NCBI GenBank assembly: GCA_026984795.1
Contig: JALSRK010000038.1
Coordinates: 118,789-182,788 of the forward strand
Length of the DNA stretch: 64,000 nucleotides
Direction of reading: 5' to 3'
Source: Solibacteraceae bacterium
GTDB taxonomy: Bacteria > Acidobacteriota > Terriglobia > Bryobacterales > Bryobacteraceae
This document shows, in pieces, positions 32,137 through 40,606 of the stretch. The position numbers and the translations under genes are program-made. Each line of letters opens with the position of its first letter. Position 1 is the first letter of the stretch. The notes below the pieces were generated by a model, which was not told the origin of the DNA, did no database searches, and was given only the letters and a program-made list of their open reading frames with translations.

Positions 32137-32167
32137 GGCGACTCCTCCTCGGCTGCCGGAGGCAGCG

Positions 32168-33334
32168 TTACAGCTCCACGCCGGTCTCCACCCAGCGGCC
32201 CGTACGGGCGCTTTCGAGCACCGCGTCGCAGACCTTTTGGGTCTGGAGCGCGTTGCGGAAATCGGGCTGGGTGGGCTTGCCGGACTCGATGCCCATGACG
32301 AAGTCGGCCAGAGCGTTCAGGAACGTGTGCTCGTAGCCGATGCAGGTGCCGGGCACCCAGTAGCGGTCCATGTAGGGGTGCTCGGAGTTCGTGACGTGGA
32401 TCTTGCGCCAGCCGGTCAGGTGCGATTCGGTCTTCTTGCCGGACTGTTTCTGGATGTACTCGAAAAACTGCAAGTACTCGGGCTCCTCCAGGTCGAAGTA
32501 GAGGCTGCCGCCGGCGCCGTTGAGCTCGAACGTGTTGTAGTTCTTGCGGCCGCGGGCATACCGGGTGGACTCGAAGGTGCCCAGGGAGCCGTTGGCGAAC
32601 TCGGCGAGGAACATGCAGGCGTCGTCGATGCCGACGGGCTTCACCTCGCCGGTGACGGCGTGCTTGCGCTCCTTGACGAAGGTCTCGGTCCTGGCGGTGA
32701 CGCGGGTGATGGGGCCGTTGAGCCACATGGCAGTGTCGATGGAGTGGGCCAGCAGGTCGCCGGTGACGCCGGAGCCGGCCACGTCGATATCGAGGCGCCA
32801 GAGCGCCGGGCCGCCCTGGGGGACGTCGGGCGAGATGGTCCAGTCCTGCAGGTAGGTGGCGCGGTAGTGGAAGGGACGGCCGATGCGGCCTTCGTCAACG
32901 ATCTGGCGGGCCAGGGCGATGGCCGGCACGCGGCGGTAGTTGAACCAGACCATGTTCGGCACGCCGGCGTCCTCGACGGCCCGGACCATCTCCTCGGCCT
33001 CGGCGACGTTCCGCGCCAGGGGCTTCTCGCAGAGCACCATCTTGCCGGCATGGGCGGCGGCGACGGCGATCTCCTTGTGGGTGTCGTTGGGCGAGCCGAT
33101 GTCGACGAGATCGACGTCGGGCGCCTCGACCACCTTGCGCCAGTCGGTCTCGACGCGCTCGTAGCCCCAGACCTCGGCGAAGGCCTTCGCCTTTTCGGCG
33201 TTGCGCCCGCAGACGACCTTCAGCGCGGGGCGGTGCTCGACGGGGAAGAAGTCGTTCAAGCGTTTGTAGGCGTTCGAGTGGGCCCGGCCCATGAAGCCGT
33301 AGCCGATCATTCCGATTCCCAGTTCCTTGGCCAT
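32168..33334 (-). CDS. Gfo/Idh/MocA-family oxidoreductase
   Basis: 388 aa from ATG 33334 (MAKELG), with GGAGG 8 nt upstream; an in-frame TTG further up is unlikely. GYGFMGRAH at 11-19 is the nucleotide-binding motif and CEKPLA carries the family lysine. The C-terminal part has [25 protein letters not shown] and [12 protein letters not shown], parallel to the enzyme at 24469. The two proteins are related along their whole length. A 21-nt gap separates it from the isomerase gene upstream, so the pair should act on the same cytosolic sugar intermediate. Confidence 0.92.
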   Translation of the reverse strand: MAKELGIGMIGYGFMGRAHSNAYKRLNDFFPVEHRPALKVVCGRNAEKAKAFAEVWGYERVETDWRKVVEAPDVDLVDIGSPNDTHKEIAVAAAHAGKMVLCEKPLARNVAEAEEMVRAVEDAGVPNMVWFNYRRVPAIALARQIVDEGRIGRPFHYRATYLQDWTISPDVPQGGPALWRLDIDVAGSGVTGDLLAHSIDTAMWLNGPITRVTARTETFVKERKHAVTGEVKPVGIDDACMFLAEFANGSLGTFESTRYARGRKNYNTFELNGAGGSLYFDLEEPEYLQFFEYIQKQSGKKTESHLTGWRKIHVTNSEHPYMDRYWVPGTCIGYEHTFLNALADFVMGIESGKPTQPDFRNALQTQKVCDAVLESARTGRWVETGVEL

Positions 33335-33355
33335 CTCCAGATCCTCCAATTACGC

Positions 33356-34303
33356 TCAGCCGTAGCGTTCCACCAGCCCGTCGACGAACTTCTTGCACTG
33401 CTCGGTGGCGGCCCAGGCGTCGGGCCAGAAGCAGAGGTCGATGGTCCAGAAGTCGTCCGGCAGGCGGCTGGCCCGCACCAGGGCGGGCATGATCTCGTCG
33501 AAGTCCAGCACGCCGAGGCCGAAGGGCGGGTGGGCGCTGGTTTCGTCGTTGCCTTGGGCGTCCTTGTGGCAGGTGTTGTCGGAATCGATCAGGTGCACGT
33601 GGTTGATGCGCCCGTTGAGCATGCGGAGCAGATCCACCTGGCTGGCGAAGGTCTCCTTCTCGCCCTCCTGGCGGGCGCCGACGACGCCGGCCATCTGGCC
33701 GTGGCAGGTGTCGTAGAGGATGCCGAAGTTGTCCTTGCCCACGGCCTCGTGGATGCGGACGACGTCGCTCGGCTTGTTGAAGGCGAAGCCGGGCTCGAAC
33801 TCCCAGGTGACGTAGAGCCCGTGGTCGGCGGCGATGTCGCAGCAGGTCTTCCAGGCGCCGACGACGCGGTCCATGGCGGTCTGGTAGTCGATCTCGCGGA
33901 GGATGGTGGGCGGCTGGACGGTGTCCACGCGGATGCCGCCGATGCCGAGGTCGCGGGCGAACTCGGCGTTCTTCTTGAATTCGGAGATGTATTTCGATTG
34001 ATCGTCCGTATTGATCAGCTTTTCGCCCCAGAGGTTCGCGGCGATGCCGCTGAAGGCGAGGCCGGTCTCAGCCATCTTCGCCCGAAGCTCCTCGCGCTGG
34101 GACTTCTCAGGCATGGCGCCGGGCCACTCGTCGTCGGGGCCGTTGGGGTTGCCGGGGTTCGGGTGCGGGGGAAAGGCGCCGAGCTCGACGGCGTCGAAGC
34201 CCAGTTCCTTCAGCCGCCCGATGACGGTGTCGAAGCCGATCGGGTGCTCGGCGTAGGGCCCGATGGTGTAGGCCCAGGAGCCGATCGAGACGCGCTTGCT
34301 CAT
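33356..34303 (-). CDS. Xylose-isomerase-like TIM-barrel sugar isomerase/epimerase
   Basis: 315 aa, PF01261 fold. The strand-end ligands are recognisable: FDAVELGAFPPHPNPG, YVTWEFEPGFAF, FGILYDTCHGQMAG, INHVHLIDSD and DFWTIDLCFWPDAW. Glu, Asp, His and Glu/Asp at these places bind the metal that assists proton or hydride transfer. Pairing with a Gfo/Idh/MocA dehydrogenase is common for catabolism of inositols, keto-sugars and unusual hexoses, so the product of one enzyme is probably the substrate of the other. CGGAGG before ATG is the ribosome site. Divergent from nhaA. Confidence 0.9.
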   Translation of the reverse strand: MSKRVSIGSWAYTIGPYAEHPIGFDTVIGRLKELGFDAVELGAFPPHPNPGNPNGPDDEWPGAMPEKSQREELRAKMAETGLAFSGIAANLWGEKLINTDDQSKYISEFKKNAEFARDLGIGGIRVDTVQPPTILREIDYQTAMDRVVGAWKTCCDIAADHGLYVTWEFEPGFAFNKPSDVVRIHEAVGKDNFGILYDTCHGQMAGVVGARQEGEKETFASQVDLLRMLNGRINHVHLIDSDNTCHKDAQGNDETSAHPPFGLGVLDFDEIMPALVRASRLPDDFWTIDLCFWPDAWAATEQCKKFVDGLVERYG

Positions 34304-34427
34304 CGTAGCCTCCGGCCTGAGATGTTATCGCAACCGGCAAGCCGCCGAGAGGGTTTCCGGGCGCCGCCGGCGGCGTCACGACGGGTGAAGGCGGTACACT
34401 TCGAGGAGTCATCCGGAGGAAAAGCAG

Positions 34428-35789
34428 ATGCCGAATCCAGAGGCTGAAAGCTGGAGCCGCCCGCGCCGTCCGATCGACGTCATCGTAAGACCGTTTCAGG
34501 AGTTCGCCCATGGAGCCGCCTCGGGCGGCATCGTGCTGCTGGCCTGCACGATCGTCGCCCTCGTCTGGGCGAACTCGCCATGGCGGGAATCCTACCACGA
34601 CCTGTGGCATTCCGAGCTGACGATCGCCATCGGCTCGTTCAAGCTCTCTTCGAGCCTGCACCACTGGATCAACGACGGCCTGATGGTGATCTTCTTCTTC
34701 GTCGTCGGCCTGGAAATCAAGCGCGAGGTGCTCGCCGGGGAGCTCTCGTCGCTGCGCCAGGCGATGCTGCCGATCGCCGCCGCCGTGGGCGGCATGATGG
34801 TTCCGGCGCTGATCTACGCCTCGTTGAACTTCGGGCGCCCGGAGATCAACGGCTGGGGCATTCCGATGGCCACCGACATCGCCTTCGCCCTGGGCGTGCT
34901 GGCGCTGCTGGGCGACGCGGTCCCGCTGCCGCTGAAAGTGTTCCTGACGGCGCTGGCCATCGTGGACGACCTGGGGGCGGTGCTGGTGATCGCCGTGTTC
35001 TACACGTCGGACCTGAATCTGACCGCCCTGCTGCTGGGGGCGCTGGTGCTGGGAGCGATGTTCCTGCTGAACTATTTGGGCGTCCGGAGCCCGCTGGTCT
35101 ATTTCTTCTTCGGAGTGGGGCTGTGGCTCTGTTTTCTGGCCTCGGGAGTGCATGCGACGATCGCCGGCGTGCTGGCGGCGATGGCGATTCCGGCAAGGAC
35201 GCTGATCGACGAGGAGACGTATCTGAAGCGGGTGCGTTTTCTGGTGGGCCAGATTGAGCACCACAACGCGGGTCAGTCGCCCGCGGAAGCGCGGTCCCAG
35301 ACCTGGACGCTGGCTTCGAACCTGGCCCACCAGTCCGAATGTCTGCTGCCCCCGCTGCACCGTCTGGAGCACGCCTGGCATCCCTGGCAGGCGTTCTTCA
35401 TCATGCCGGTCTTCGCCCTGGCGAACGCCGGCATTGAAATCGGCAGCGGTTTCCTGGGCACGCTGGCCGAGCGGGCGGCTCTTGGCGTCATCCTCGGCCT
35501 GGTGATCGGCAAGCAAGTGGGCGTGACTTTGTTCTCCTGGCTGGTGGTGAAGATGGGATGGGCGGCGCTGCCGGCGGGTGTGACTTGGAAGCAGATCTAT
35601 GGGGCCGGGTGGCTGGCCGGCATCGGTTTCACCATGTCGCTGTTCATCGCCAACCTGGCGTTCCAGGACGAGGAGCACCTGCTGATGGCCAAAGGCGGCA
35701 TCCTGGTAGCCTCGCTGATTGCCGGGGTGATCGGCTACGTCTTGTTGCGCCGCTGGATCAGCCAGCCCGCTGAGGCCGGCGCCTCCTGA
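34428..35789 (+). CDS. nhaA: Na+/H+ antiporter NhaA
   Basis: 453 aa, about 60 residues longer than E. coli NhaA. The extra length comes from the cytosolic loop around 275-310 (EHHNAGQSPAEARSQTW) and short tails. Twelve hydrophobic segments are visible. The transport aspartate pair is present in TALAIVDDLGAVLVIA, and the conserved GWGIPMATDIAFALG and NDGLMVIFFFVVGLEIKREV match the family. It exchanges two protons for one sodium across the inner membrane. GGAGGAAAA upstream of ATG is a strong ribosome site. It stands alone between two divergent or unrelated units. Confidence 0.96.
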   Translation: MPNPEAESWSRPRRPIDVIVRPFQEFAHGAASGGIVLLACTIVALVWANSPWRESYHDLWHSELTIAIGSFKLSSSLHHWINDGLMVIFFFVVGLEIKREVLAGELSSLRQAMLPIAAAVGGMMVPALIYASLNFGRPEINGWGIPMATDIAFALGVLALLGDAVPLPLKVFLTALAIVDDLGAVLVIAVFYTSDLNLTALLLGALVLGAMFLLNYLGVRSPLVYFFFGVGLWLCFLASGVHATIAGVLAAMAIPARTLIDEETYLKRVRFLVGQIEHHNAGQSPAEARSQTWTLASNLAHQSECLLPPLHRLEHAWHPWQAFFIMPVFALANAGIEIGSGFLGTLAERAALGVILGLVIGKQVGVTLFSWLVVKMGWAALPAGVTWKQIYGAGWLAGIGFTMSLFIANLAFQDEEHLLMAKGGILVASLIAGVIGYVLLRRWISQPAEAGAS

Positions 35790-35862
35790 TACGCGTCCAG
35801 CCGGATGAACTCTAAACAGCGGATTGCGAGCCTCCCGCGCGTGGCCGGCGGGCGGGCTTGGC

Positions 35863-35868
35863 TATAAT
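35863..35868 (+). promoter_or_regulatory. -10 box TATAAT upstream of the HMGL-family gene
   Basis: Perfect TATAAT about 67 nt before the start codon at 35936, with no good -35. This leader is of normal length and the gene has a Shine-Dalgarno, unlike the leaderless cases in the window. Confidence 0.45.
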
Positions 35869-35935
35869 GGCGGGTTAGCTCGAGGCCGGGCATCCCCCCG
35901 ACTATATCGATTTAGTGACGGACGGAGACCTGATC

Positions 35936-37156
35936 ATGAGCCAGCCCTGGAAGACCGAGAAGTGGTTCACCAGCCCCTGGAACTGGGAGCCGGAGGTGCG
36001 CGAGCATCTCCACTTCCCGGAGCGGATCAAGATCCACGACGTGACCCTGCGCGACGGCGAGCAGCAGACGGGCATCGTGCTGCGGCGGGCCGACAAGGTG
36101 GCCATCGCCAGGAAGCTCGCCGAGGCCGGCGTTCACCGGATCGAGGCGGGGATGCCCGCCGTCTCGGCCGAGGACGAAGCGGCGGTGAAGGAGATCGTCG
36201 ATCTCGGGCTGGCCTCGGAGATCTTCTCGTTCGCCCGCTGCATGCCCGGCGACGTGAAACTGGCCAAGGAGTGCGGGGTGAAGGGGATCATCACCGAGAT
36301 CCCCTCGAGCGACCACATCATCGCCAATGCTTACGCCAAGGACATGGACTGGGCCGTGAAGGCATCGATCGAGACGACGCTGGCGGCCAAGGAAGCGGGG
36401 CTGTACACGGTCTTCTTCACCATCGACAGCACGCGCTCGGAGCCGGAGAAGCTGCTCGACCTGATCGAGAAGGTGGCCAGCGAGGGCCATATGGACGCGA
36501 TGACGATCGCCGACTCCTTCGGCGGCTGCACGCCGGAGGCGATCGGGATGTTCGTGCGGCGCTACCGGAAGCGGTTCCAACAGCCGCTGGAGATCCACTG
36601 CCACGAGGACTTCGGCATCGGCGTGGCGAACACGATCGCGGCGCTGGCCAACGGGGCGTCGGTGGCTCACGTGACGGTGACGGGCACCGGCGAGCGGGCG
36701 GGCAACGTGCCGCTCGAGGACACCGTGATGGCGCTCGAGTGCCTCTACGGCGTCGATACCGGCATCCGGACCGGGAAGCTGTACGAGCTTTCCAAGCTGG
36801 TCCAGGAGCTCACCGGGATCGCGGTGCCGAAGAACCGGCCGATCGTGGGCGATTGGCTCTACCGGATCGAGTCCGGCATTGTGACGATGTTCCACCGGCG
36901 CTGCCGGGAGAAGGAGCCGCTCGAGTACATACCGTTCGCGCCGGAGCTGGCCGGGCGGCCCGGCGTGGAGGTGGCGCTCGGCAAGGGCTCGGGCATGGCG
37001 AACATCGAGGAGCATCTCGAGAAGCGGGGCCGGACGGCGACGCCGGAGCAGGCGGCGGAGATCCTGAACCGGGTGAAGGCGCGGTCGCTCGAGAAGAAGG
37101 CGCTGCTCACCGACGAGGAGTTCGACGCGATTCTCGAGGAGGTCCTGGGCGCTTGA
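35936..37156 (+). CDS. HMGL-like acyltransferase (isopropylmalate/homocitrate synthase family)
   Basis: 406 aa from ATG 35936, with GGACGGAG upstream. The TIM barrel has the family signature HDVTLRDGEQQTGI at 34-46 and the metal pair His221/His223 in EIHCHEDFGIGVANT; GTGERAGNVPLED is the glycine-rich lid. These enzymes condense an acyl-CoA with a 2-oxoacid. Only a short C-terminal helical part is present, without the leucine-regulatory domain of full LeuA, so feedback inhibition by leucine is unlikely. The reaction could be citramalate, homocitrate, Re-citrate or another chain extension. It is followed 31 nt on by a phosphotransacylase gene, an unusual pairing that suggests linked acyl-CoA metabolism. 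Confidence 0.85.
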   Translation: MSQPWKTEKWFTSPWNWEPEVREHLHFPERIKIHDVTLRDGEQQTGIVLRRADKVAIARKLAEAGVHRIEAGMPAVSAEDEAAVKEIVDLGLASEIFSFARCMPGDVKLAKECGVKGIITEIPSSDHIIANAYAKDMDWAVKASIETTLAAKEAGLYTVFFTIDSTRSEPEKLLDLIEKVASEGHMDAMTIADSFGGCTPEAIGMFVRRYRKRFQQPLEIHCHEDFGIGVANTIAALANGASVAHVTVTGTGERAGNVPLEDTVMALECLYGVDTGIRTGKLYELSKLVQELTGIAVPKNRPIVGDWLYRIESGIVTMFHRRCREKEPLEYIPFAPELAGRPGVEVALGKGSGMANIEEHLEKRGRTATPEQAAEILNRVKARSLEKKALLTDEEFDAILEEVLGA

Positions 37157-37187
37157 CGGCGCCGGGGGCGCGGCAGGGAGTTGGACG

Positions 37188-38102
37188 ATGTTTCGCACGT
37201 TGGACGAACTGGTAGAGGCGGCCAAGACTTATGGCCCTGTGCGGATCGCCGTGGCGGCCGGGCACAGCCCGGAATGCATCGCCGCGCTCAAGCAGGCGCA
37301 GGAAATGGGCCTCGCCGAAGGGATCTTCATCGGCGACGCGCGGAAGATCTGGGACCTGGCTGACGAGGCGGCCTTCGAGTTGCCCGCCCACCAGGTGCTC
37401 AACGAGCCGGACGGCGCCCGGGCGGGCCGCCTGGCGGTGGAGATGGTGCGCGACGGCAGCGCCACCCTGCTGATGAAGGGCAAGATCTCCACCGCGGCGC
37501 TGGTGCGGGCGGTGCTCGACCGGGAGGCCGGGCTGCGCACCGGGCGGCTGCTGAGCCAGGTGATCGTTTTCCAGACGCCCGGCATCGACCGGCTGATGCT
37601 GATGACCGACGCGGCGATCAACATCGCGCCCACGCTGGCGCAGAAGGCCGAGCTGTGCCGCAACGCCATCGAGGTGGCGCACGCCATCGGGATCGAGCAG
37701 CCGAAGCTGGCCGTGCTGTGCGCGCTGGAGCAGGTGAACCCGGAGATGCCGGCCACGGTGGACGCCGCCGCGCTCACGGTGATGAACCGCCGGAACCAGA
37801 TCACCGGAGCCTTCATCGACGGCCCGATCGCTCTCGATGCTCCACTGAGCCGGTTCGCCGCCGAGTGCAAGGGAATCGACAGCCCGCTGGTGGAAGACAC
37901 CGACATCTTCCTGGCGCCGGACATCGAGGCGGCCAACATCTTGTACCGGGCGATCCTCTACTTCGCCCGCGGCGAGTCGTGCGGCGTGGTGATCGGAGCC
38001 AAGGTGCCGCTGATCCTGCTTTCGCGCGCCGAAAGCCCGGAAACCAAGATCCGCTCCATCGCCCTCGCCGTCCTGGTAGATCGGCACGCCAAAGGCAGGT
38101 AG
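37188..38102 (+). CDS. Phosphate acetyl/butyryltransferase family enzyme
   Basis: 304 aa, PTA_PTB family (PF01515), close in size to phosphate butyryltransferases. Recognisable stretches are LLMKGKISTAALVRAVLD, LSQVIVFQTPG, LMTDAAINIAP and ADGPIALD-like GAFIDGPIALDAPLSRFAAECKGI. It interconverts an acyl-CoA and phosphate with an acyl phosphate and CoA in the cytosol. No butyrate or acetate kinase is adjacent, so the acyl phosphate must be used elsewhere. GGGAG upstream of ATG. It is the second gene of the operon with the HMGL-family enzyme. Confidence 0.88.
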   Translation: MFRTLDELVEAAKTYGPVRIAVAAGHSPECIAALKQAQEMGLAEGIFIGDARKIWDLADEAAFELPAHQVLNEPDGARAGRLAVEMVRDGSATLLMKGKISTAALVRAVLDREAGLRTGRLLSQVIVFQTPGIDRLMLMTDAAINIAPTLAQKAELCRNAIEVAHAIGIEQPKLAVLCALEQVNPEMPATVDAAALTVMNRRNQITGAFIDGPIALDAPLSRFAAECKGIDSPLVEDTDIFLAPDIEAANILYRAILYFARGESCGVVIGAKVPLILLSRAESPETKIRSIALAVLVDRHAKGR

Positions 38103-38183
38103 CGGGATTCGGTCTCGGTGGATCTCGCTGCGAGACGCGGCGGTTTCGCGTGAGGGTTTCCGTCACTGTGATAGCCTCGACAC

Positions 38184-38789
38184 ATGGGGGAATCGCAGCA
38201 ACGAACTCCAGGAGCCCAGAGCAGTGTGAAACGGCTTCGCCCGGTGTTGCTCGTGATTGCGGCCTGCTGCCTGGCCGCCGCCCCGGCGGCCGCCCAGTAT
38301 GAGAATGACTATTTCTATGGCGACGTTCCCTACGTCCCAACGCCGCAACCCGTGGTCGAGGCGATGCTGGAGCTGGCCGAGGTGGGACCCAACGACATCG
38401 TCTACGATCTCGGCTCGGGCGACGGCCGCATCGTCATCACCGCGGCGAAGAAATACGGGTGCCGGGCCGTGGGCATCGAGATCAACCCGCGGCGCGTCGA
38501 AGAGGCCCGGGAGAACGCCAAGAAAGCAGGGGTGGCCGACCGGGTGAAGTTCATCCAGGGCGACATGTTCAAAGCCGACATCCACGAAGCCACGGTGGTG
38601 ACCCTGTACCTGCTCTCGTCAGTGAACGAGAAGCTGAAGCCGAAGCTCTTCAAGGAGCTGAGGCCGGGCACGCGGGTCGTCTCCCACCGCTTCACGATGC
38701 CGGACTGGAAACCGGTGAAGCAGACCAGGGCCGAAGGGAGGCCGATCTATTTGTGGCGGATCCCGGAGCGCCGGCAGACGCGCCGCTGA
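38184..38789 (+). CDS. Exported class I SAM-dependent methyltransferase
   Basis: 201 aa. A hydrophobic signal (RPVLLVIAACCLAAAPAAAQ) ends around residue 38 and precedes a compact Rossmann methyltransferase domain with the SAM motif VYDLGSGDGRIVITAAKKYG and the acidic loop VGIEINPRR. The later motif VTLYLLSSVNEKLKPKL is typical. GTG at 38226 is an alternative start, with AGGAG 11 nt upstream, and would give a shorter n-region. A SAM enzyme with an export signal is odd because SAM is cytosolic. The signal may be an uncleaved anchor that keeps the domain at the inner face of the membrane. Confidence 0.8.
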   Translation: MGESQQRTPGAQSSVKRLRPVLLVIAACCLAAAPAAAQYENDYFYGDVPYVPTPQPVVEAMLELAEVGPNDIVYDLGSGDGRIVITAAKKYGCRAVGIEINPRRVEEARENAKKAGVADRVKFIQGDMFKADIHEATVVTLYLLSSVNEKLKPKLFKELRPGTRVVSHRFTMPDWKPVKQTRAEGRPIYLWRIPERRQTRR

Positions 38790-38798
38790 CGCGGCAGC

Positions 38799-39485
38799 TC
38801 ATCTGATGTTCCGGTAGAGCCGCGCCAGGCGGTGCGGCGAAACTCCCAGCAGATACAGGCCCTGGATGCAAAACCAGCTCCAGAGAGTGCGCCACAGGCC
38901 GTCCCGGCGCCATCGGCGGGCGGAGACGACGATCGGCGCGTCGAGCAGCGCGAGCTTGCCTTCTTTCCTGAGACGGCGCACGAACTCGTAGTCTTCGAGC
39001 ACCGGGTACGGCTTGTACCCTCCCAGCCGCTCGAATACGCTCCGGCGGCAGAAGATGCCCGAGTCCCCGTACAGAATCCCGAAGCGCCGCCGCCAGCGGT
39101 TGATACGCGTAAACAGGCGGGCGGTGAAGTCCCCACCCTCGTATTGAATGTTCAGATTGCCGGCCACGGCCCTGTCGCTCCCCATCGCTTGCCGCACCGC
39201 CTCGATGGCCCCCGGTGCGGGCCGGGTGTCGGCGTGGAGGAAAAGGAGGACGTCGCCCGAAGCCACGCGGGCGCCGGCGTTCATCTGTTCGCCCCGATTG
39301 GCGCGACCGGCCACGACGCGCGCCGGCGGCGGCACCCGCTCGATCGTGCCGTCGGTGGAGCCGCCGTCGCTGACGATCACCTCGTCGGCGCCGAGCCGGA
39401 CCGCGCGGGTGACGGCCTCGCGGACCGTCCCCGCCTCATTCAGCGTGGGGATAATGACCGAAACCGACAGCCGGGACAAGATCAA
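38799..39485 (-). CDS. Family 2 glycosyltransferase, rSAM/selenodomain-associated type
   Basis: 228 aa, matching TIGR04283-like GT2 proteins in length and motifs: SVIIPTLNEAGTVREAV, EVIVSDGGSTDGTIERV, GEQMNAGARVASGDVLLFLH and ADTRPAPGAIEAV. The DxD-like HADT coordinates the nucleotide-sugar metal. The C-terminus ends in a hydrophobic patch (WSWFCIQGLYLLGVSPHRLA) that may touch the membrane. The acceptor is unknown. The start overlaps the stop of the preceding gene by 4 nt (ATGA), so the two are translationally coupled. Confidence 0.88.
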   Translation of the reverse strand: MILSRLSVSVIIPTLNEAGTVREAVTRAVRLGADEVIVSDGGSTDGTIERVPPPARVVAGRANRGEQMNAGARVASGDVLLFLHADTRPAPGAIEAVRQAMGSDRAVAGNLNIQYEGGDFTARLFTRINRWRRRFGILYGDSGIFCRRSVFERLGGYKPYPVLEDYEFVRRLRKEGKLALLDAPIVVSARRWRRDGLWRTLWSWFCIQGLYLLGVSPHRLARLYRNIR

Positions 39486-39991
39486 TTCTTACGGCCGGGC
39501 CTCCTCTCGACCCGGCCCGCCAGGGGCGCCACGACGCCGGCGCCGCAGACGCCGACGCCGTTGTTGAGTAACGCGTTGAGCAGGTTGAAGAGGACGGAAT
39601 AGACGACCTGTTCATTCACCGGCTGTTTACCCGGCATCCGGAAGCTGATCGGGAGCTCTTTGGCGATCTGGAGCCGCAGCGAGTTGGGCAGAATCCGGCC
39701 CGAGCGGTCGCGGCGGTTGCCGACGCGGATAGGCGTTTGCAAAACGGCTCCCGTCTGCCCGTCCACGTAGAACTGGCAGCGGGAGAACCAGCCGAGGTTG
39801 GCCGGGTCAGCGGCGTCGAACAGCAGCAAGGGGCTCTCCCGGTCCTCGGGAGCCTCCAGGTCGAGTACGATGCCGCGGTCGTGGTCTTCCAAGCGAATCT
39901 CGAAGCCCGCCTGCCGGGCGATGTTGCCCACGAGTTCCGGGTCCAGCTCGAGCCGCAACAGCTTGTGCTTGCCCGCCTGAAGCACTTGCAT
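39482..39991 (-). CDS. Conserved hypothetical protein coupled to a glycosyltransferase gene
   Basis: 169 aa, soluble, no signal peptide. The sequence starts MQVLQAGKHKLLRLELDPEL and contains ESPLLLFDAADPANLGWFSRCQFYVDG, with no motif I recognise. The C-terminal part has a hydrophobic glycine-rich stretch (LLNALLNNGVGVCGAGVVAPLAG). TAGAAT lies 9 nt before the ATG with no Shine-Dalgarno, so a near-leaderless start is likely. The 4-nt overlap with the following GT2 gene suggests a linked function. Confidence 0.7.
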   Translation of the reverse strand: MQVLQAGKHKLLRLELDPELVGNIARQAGFEIRLEDHDRGIVLDLEAPEDRESPLLLFDAADPANLGWFSRCQFYVDGQTGAVLQTPIRVGNRRDRSGRILPNSLRLQIAKELPISFRMPGKQPVNEQVVYSVLFNLLNALLNNGVGVCGAGVVAPLAGRVERRPGRKN

Positions 39992-40039
39992 CTGACGGCT
40001 ATTCTACCGCGGGGCCGGCGCCGGGCGCGGCGGCGCGGC

Positions 40040-40585
40040 TCACCAGGAGGCAAGCGCCTGCTCGTAAGCCTGAAAGGTGGCCTCGTCGAACAGCACGAAG
40101 ATGGCCTCTTCGACCGGAGTGTCGCCTTTCTCGAGATGCCGGGCTACCGTGCGCAGAGCAATCGGGGCGGCGAGGTCAACCGGGTAACCGTAGACGCCGG
40201 TGCTGATCGACGGGAAGGTAATGACCCTGACGCCGCGGTCGGCGGCCAGTTTCATACAAGACTCATAGGCGGAGGCGAGGGTGTTGGCTTCGCCGTGGTC
40301 GCCGCCGCGATAGATGGGCCCGACGGCATGGAAGACATACTTTGCCGGCAAGTTCCCGGCGCCGGTGGCCACCGCCTGGCCCGGCGGACAGAGCCGGATC
40401 TTCTCCCGGATCTCGTTGAGCTCCTTCATGATCGACGGCCCGCCGGCCCGGTGGATGGCTCCGTCCACCCCTCCTCCGCCGCGCAGGCCGGAATTGGCCG
40501 CATTGCAGATGGCGTCGGCGGGGACTTTCGTGATGTCGCCCTGGATGAGCTTCAGAACCTTGCCGTTCGGAAACCGCTTCTCCAT
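40040..40585 (-). CDS. Macrodomain protein (ADP-ribose/O-acetyl-ADP-ribose hydrolase type)
   Basis: 181 aa, a single macrodomain. Signature segments are LIQGDITKVPADAICNAANSG, LRGGGGVDGAIHRAGG and SISTGVYGYPVD, which line the ADP-ribose pocket in MacroD/YmdB-type enzymes. It should remove ADP-ribose from proteins or nucleic acids or hydrolyse O-acetyl-ADP-ribose in the cytosol. No ADP-ribosyltransferase or sirtuin partner lies next to it. It has a textbook leaderless start: TATAAT, 7 nt, ATG. Confidence 0.93.
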   Translation of the reverse strand: MEKRFPNGKVLKLIQGDITKVPADAICNAANSGLRGGGGVDGAIHRAGGPSIMKELNEIREKIRLCPPGQAVATGAGNLPAKYVFHAVGPIYRGGDHGEANTLASAYESCMKLAADRGVRVITFPSISTGVYGYPVDLAAPIALRTVARHLEKGDTPVEEAIFVLFDEATFQAYEQALASW

Positions 40586-40592
40586 GCCGCTG

Positions 40593-40598
40593 ATTATA
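40593..40598 (-). promoter_or_regulatory. Consensus -10 box 7 nt before the macrodomain ATG
   Basis: Minus strand TATAAT (40598-40593), then CAGCGGC, then ATG at 40585. Transcription would start on the first base of the gene. No Shine-Dalgarno is present. Confidence 0.6.
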
Positions 40599-40606
40599 CG
40601 CCGGGT

